From contig CAYRIF010000146.1 of the NCBI GenBank assembly GCA_964424205.1, forward strand, positions 1 to 9,308: a stretch of 9,308 nt of DNA, read 5' to 3'. Positions 6,591-9,308 of this stretch are shown piece by piece; position 1 is the stretch's first letter, and each line of letters starts with the position of its first letter. The notes below the pieces were generated by a model. That model saw only the letters and a list, made by a program, of their open reading frames with translations, was not told the origin of the DNA and did no database searches. The position numbers and the translations under genes are program-made. The DNA is from CAYRIF01 sp964424205. Lineage in GTDB: Bacteria > Bacteroidota > Bacteroidia > Cytophagales > Cyclobacteriaceae.

Positions 6591-8108
6591 ATGAAAAAAT
6601 TGAATTATTTAATCGCATTACTATTTGTTGGAGGACTAGTGTTCTTATCAGCATGTAAGGAAGACGGACCAGACCCAATCAAGGCTTCCCCAACCATTAG
6701 TGTGACACCTACAACTGCTGGTGTATTACCAGGAAAAAAAGTAGATTTCACGGTAACGACCTCAGCTGCCACTGGCGCAAAGGTGGTTTCAGTAAAAGCA
6801 AATGACGGAACAACAGATGAGACGGTAAGTGGTAATACCTATTCATACACCGTACCTGCCGGTGCCGCTGCTAATGCTACAATCACAATCACTTTTACAG
6901 TAACTGATGATCAAACCCCTGCAAAAACGGGAAAAGCAACAGCTACAATCACTGTAGGTCAAGTCATTGATCCCGTTATTCCGGCAGGTGTTATTTCAGC
7001 CGATAGAACATTAACGAGTGGTGTTATATGGGAGCTGGACGGTAGAGTAATAGTAGGTGATGGCGTAACATTAACAATCGAAGCAGGTACCATCATTAAA
7101 GCACATGAAGGAACAGATACTGATGCTTCTGTATTAATTATTGCCAGAGGGGGAAAAATTGATGCACAAGGAACTGCGGAAAAACCAATTATAATGACCT
7201 CTATTAAGGATAATATCACCATAGGTGAGAAAATGGGTACTAACCTAGCAGATGATGCAAATAGTTTGTGGGGAGGTTTAATAGTTTTAGGGAAAGCGCC
7301 GGGATCTTTTAAAGCAGATGCTACTGAAGTGCAAATTGAAGGGATTCCGCCATCAGACACCAATGGTTTATATGGTGGAAACGTAGCCGATGATAATTCC
7401 GGTGTTATCAAATACATGTCAATTCGGCATGGCGGAACTTCCATTGGAGAGGGCAATGAAATAAACGGCTTAACATTAGGTGCAGTGGGTAGTGGAACGG
7501 TCATTGAGAATGTAGAAATTGTTGCAAATAAGGATGACGGCGTAGAGTTTTTTGGAGGAACAGTAAACCCAAAAAACCTGCTTGTTTGGGCAGTAGGCGA
7601 TGATGGCTTGGATGTTGATCAGGCGTATAGTGGTACGATAACCAACTCAATGGTGATTTTAGGTGCGGCTTCCGATCACGGTTTAGAAATTGATGGTGGG
7701 GAAGGATCAGCAACAGGGAAATTCACGATGGACGGAATCACGTTAATTGGTAACCAAGATACGGATAAAGGAGAGTATGCAGATTTCAGAAGTAATGCCA
7801 TGGGAACTACGAAAAATATTTTTGCCAAAGGATTCAAGGTTAGTTCTGATGTAGAATTGGACAAAGAGAATAATGTTTCCGCCAATTATACCAATGGAGA
7901 TTTGGTTTTCGAAAAATGGGAAATTGTATTGCCTACAGGTGTAGCAACATCAGCAGAATTGTTTAAAGATACTACTGATCCTGTACAATCAACATTTACA
8001 TCAGATGCGGCAACATTTTCTTCAGCAGTGACAGCTGGTTCAGCAACCGTAGGCGCTAATCAAGCTGATTTTTCATGGACATTTGCAAAAGCCAAAGGTG
8101 CATTCTAA
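6591..8108 (+). CDS. Surface lipoprotein with Ig-like and right-handed beta-helix domains
   Basis: A 505-residue protein with a lipoprotein signal peptide: MKKLNYL, a hydrophobic core, and the lipobox LSAC with C22 as the lipidated residue. K23-E24-D25 follows at once, matching the K-(D/E)2 type of lipoprotein export signal described in Bacteroidota, so exposure on the outer face of the outer membrane is predicted. Residues about 33-123 form one Thr/Val-rich Ig-like domain. From about 131 to 420 the sequence has repeating short strands and Gly/Asp turns typical of a parallel beta-helix (LTIEAGTIIKA, LIIARGGKIDAQGTAEKPI, WGGLIVLGKAP, KDDGVEFFGGTV, GDDGLDVDQAYSGTI, DHGLEIDGGEGS). The Asp-rich turns may bind calcium or a ligand; this is inference. 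The C-terminus ends in FSWTFAKAKGAF, with no T9SS-type sorting domain seen. It lies 100 bp before a TonB-dependent receptor gene and probably works with it as a surface partner, although it is not a SusD homologue. The substrate is unknown. Confidence 0.88.
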   Translation: MKKLNYLIALLFVGGLVFLSACKEDGPDPIKASPTISVTPTTAGVLPGKKVDFTVTTSAATGAKVVSVKANDGTTDETVSGNTYSYTVPAGAAANATITITFTVTDDQTPAKTGKATATITVGQVIDPVIPAGVISADRTLTSGVIWELDGRVIVGDGVTLTIEAGTIIKAHEGTDTDASVLIIARGGKIDAQGTAEKPIIMTSIKDNITIGEKMGTNLADDANSLWGGLIVLGKAPGSFKADATEVQIEGIPPSDTNGLYGGNVADDNSGVIKYMSIRHGGTSIGEGNEINGLTLGAVGSGTVIENVEIVANKDDGVEFFGGTVNPKNLLVWAVGDDGLDVDQAYSGTITNSMVILGAASDHGLEIDGGEGSATGKFTMDGITLIGNQDTDKGEYADFRSNAMGTTKNIFAKGFKVSSDVELDKENNVSANYTNGDLVFEKWEIVLPTGVATSAELFKDTTDPVQSTFTSDAATFSSAVTAGSATVGANQADFSWTFAKAKGAF

Positions 8109-8141
8109 ATATAATCGAGTTTTAATACAGTGGCAATAATT

Positions 8142-8178
8142 CAAATTGCTCGTCTCTAAAATAGGGACGGGCAATTTG
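8142..8178 (+). terminator. Strong intercistronic hairpin (attenuator, terminator or mRNA stabiliser)
   Basis: Bases 8142-8157 pair with 8163-8178 in a 16-bp stem that closes on a 5-base loop (AAAAT). The outer 8 bp are perfect (CAAATTGC/GCAATTTG), and the rest is perfect except for two T-G positions that form G-U wobbles only in plus-strand RNA. That asymmetry favours an RNA role in the direction of the flanking genes. The bases after the stem (TACGTTAAAATTTTAAAT) are AT-rich but not a clean T-run. It starts 34 bp past the lipoprotein stop and ends 30 bp before the receptor start, so it may let the lipoprotein message outnumber the receptor message. Confidence 0.6.
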
Positions 8179-8208
8179 TACGTTAAAATTTTAAATAAAA
8201 ACAAACAG

Positions 8209-9308
8209 ATGAAAATTAAATTACTACTTATTTTTTGCTTTTTTTCTTTCAATACATTTGCTCAAAAAGGGCAATTAAAAGGTATTGTAAAAGATACTGA
8301 TATCAATGATGTATTACCATTTGCCTATGTGATAGTTAAAGACGCTCCGGGTGTCGGAACCACTACCGATTTTGAAGGAGCATATTCACTCCCTTTGGAA
8401 GCGGGTACTTACACAATTGTTTTTAAGTATGTAGGGTATGAAGCCAAAGAGGTGACGGGTATCGAAATTAAATCAGAGGAAACCACCGTTTTTAACATTA
8501 GTTTATCGCCTGTTACAGCCTCGCTAGATGCAGTTGTAATTNNNNNNNNNNTCAGTATTAAATATACAACGTAAATCTGTAAACCTGTTGGATGGCTTGT
8601 CTGCTCAGAATTTTAAGCGTATGGGGGCTGGCAACATTGCAAGTGCAGTTAAAACTATTCCTGGGGTAACTATACAAGGAGGTAAACATGTGTATGTCAG
8701 AGGACTTGGCGACAGGTACACGAAAACACTGCTTAACAGTGTGGACATCCCAGGATTAGACCCTGATAAAAATTCAGTGCAGTTAGATCTTTTTCCTACG
8801 AGTATCTTAGATAATGTGATGGTGATTAAATCATTCACCACGGATTTGCCAGCTGATTTTACAGGAGGAATTGTAAATATTATCACCAAAGAAATTCCTA
8901 ATGAAAGAGAATTTAAAGTGTCGGTAAGTGGCAGCTACAATACAAAAATGCATTTTAATGATAAGTATTTGAGTAATGAAGGTGGTCATACTGCTTTTTT
9001 AGGATTTGATGCCAACAAAAACATACCCATAGACCCGAATATGAATATTCCAAATACATTTGACAAGGACCGTACTTTAACGGAAATTACGCAAAGATTT
9101 GACCCTACATTATCGGCACTTAACAAAACAAGTGGCATGGATTTTGGTTTTGGAATTTCGTATGGCAATGTACTTCCTGTTGGTAAAAATGAAAATGATT
9201 TGGGTTTTTATGCTTCGGTAAATTATAAAAGTGAGACAAAGTTTTATGAGGAGGCCATCGACAATGTGTATAGAAAGGATGAAACAGATTTTGGAAATAA
9301 TGAGTTAG
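8209..9308 (+). CDS. TonB-dependent outer membrane receptor (partial, with internal sequence gap)
   Basis: The start of a TonB-dependent transporter that continues past the right edge. The first part (8209-8541, 111 codons) has a Sec signal peptide (cleavage probably after A18, NTFA|QKG) and a carboxypeptidase-regulatory-like beta-sandwich domain (about 22-100: GQLKGIVKDT, GTTTDFEGAYSLPLEAG, VFKYVGYEAKEV), ending at the VVI that usually precedes the plug. After the N run the same protein resumes in a different frame, from 8552, with no stop to 9308. This part is a plug domain: SVLNIQRKSVNLLDGLSAQ, IASAVKTIPGV, VYVRGLGDRY (8690-8719), LDLFPTSILDNVMVIKSF and GGIVNIITKE (from 8864). The first barrel strands follow. 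The frame change comes from the arbitrary gap length and is not evidence of a broken gene. The ATG at 8209 is preferred because it begins the signal peptide and follows an A-rich leader; an in-frame TTG at 8146 would start inside the hairpin. The substrate is unknown; the partner is probably the upstream lipoprotein. Confidence 0.9.
8542..8551. other. Assembly gap (ten Ns) of placeholder length
   Basis: The ten Ns fall between the regulatory-like domain and the plug of the receptor. The last codon before the gap is complete (ATT, 8539-8541) and the downstream frame begins at a codon boundary at 8552, so the true missing length must be a multiple of three if the gene is intact. Ten is not, which shows that the number is arbitrary. 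Confidence 0.95.

Noticed and set aside
6959..7504. Long antisense open frame inside the lipoprotein gene
   Set aside because: It is a shadow of the Gly/Val/Thr-rich beta-helix coding frame; the translated product is low-complexity, with no domain and no leader.
8146..8208. N-terminal extension of the receptor from an in-frame TTG
   Set aside because: It would start inside the strong hairpin and put 21 polar residues ahead of a clear signal peptide; the ATG at 8209 is far better.
8552..8574. Apparent end of the receptor N-terminal reading frame shortly after the N run
   Set aside because: This is an artefact of reading through ten placeholder Ns in the wrong frame; the plug domain continues openly in the frame starting at 8552.

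Overview
The window looks like a piece of an AT-rich Bacteroidota genome, most likely from the Cytophagales/Flammeovirgaceae side of the phylum. This is inferred from gene content (a TonB-dependent receptor with an N-terminal carboxypeptidase-regulatory-like domain, a Bacteroidota-style lipoprotein with a C-K-E-D start), from A-rich leaders instead of clear Shine-Dalgarno sites, and from a TAnnTTTG-type promoter element. A run of ten Ns at 8542-8551 shows that this is draft scaffold sequence.

Left part (1-3271, minus strand): a likely three-gene operon read right to left. It holds a YraN/UPF0102 nuclease-like protein, a soluble PAS-PAS histidine kinase 12 bp downstream, and a soluble response-regulator/histidine-kinase fusion 73 bp further on. 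The two signalling proteins have no membrane segments and could form a cytoplasmic phosphorelay. A short divergent promoter region separates this operon from pgi (3360-5039, plus), a complete glucose-6-phosphate isomerase with all catalytic residues.

Middle (5040-6590): a 335-bp convergent gap holds two short perfect-armed palindromes that look like dispersed repeats, plus a weak terminator-like hairpin. Next is a minus-strand gene (5375-6211, TTG start) for a secreted protein with a transglutaminase-like Cys/His/Asp core and a C-terminal helical repeat. The 379-bp divergent region before the next gene is rich in regulatory-looking sequence. It has three TTAACA hexamers at exact 11-bp spacing laid over a TAACTTTG promoter element, a second 11-bp-spaced pair, and several dyads.

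Right part (6591-9308, plus): a predicted surface lipoprotein (Ig-like domain followed by a right-handed beta-helix), a strong intercistronic hairpin, then a TonB-dependent receptor cut off by the window end. The receptor is interrupted by the N gap. The reading frames on the two sides of the gap do not match across ten bases, so the gap length is a placeholder and the gene is probably intact. The lipoprotein and receptor probably act together at the outer membrane. Their substrate cannot be read from the sequence. The 11-bp TTAACA arrangement resembles binding sites of PhoB/PhoP-type regulators, which makes phosphate control a testable but unproven idea.

No rRNA, tRNA, CRISPR array, transposase or phage gene was seen.
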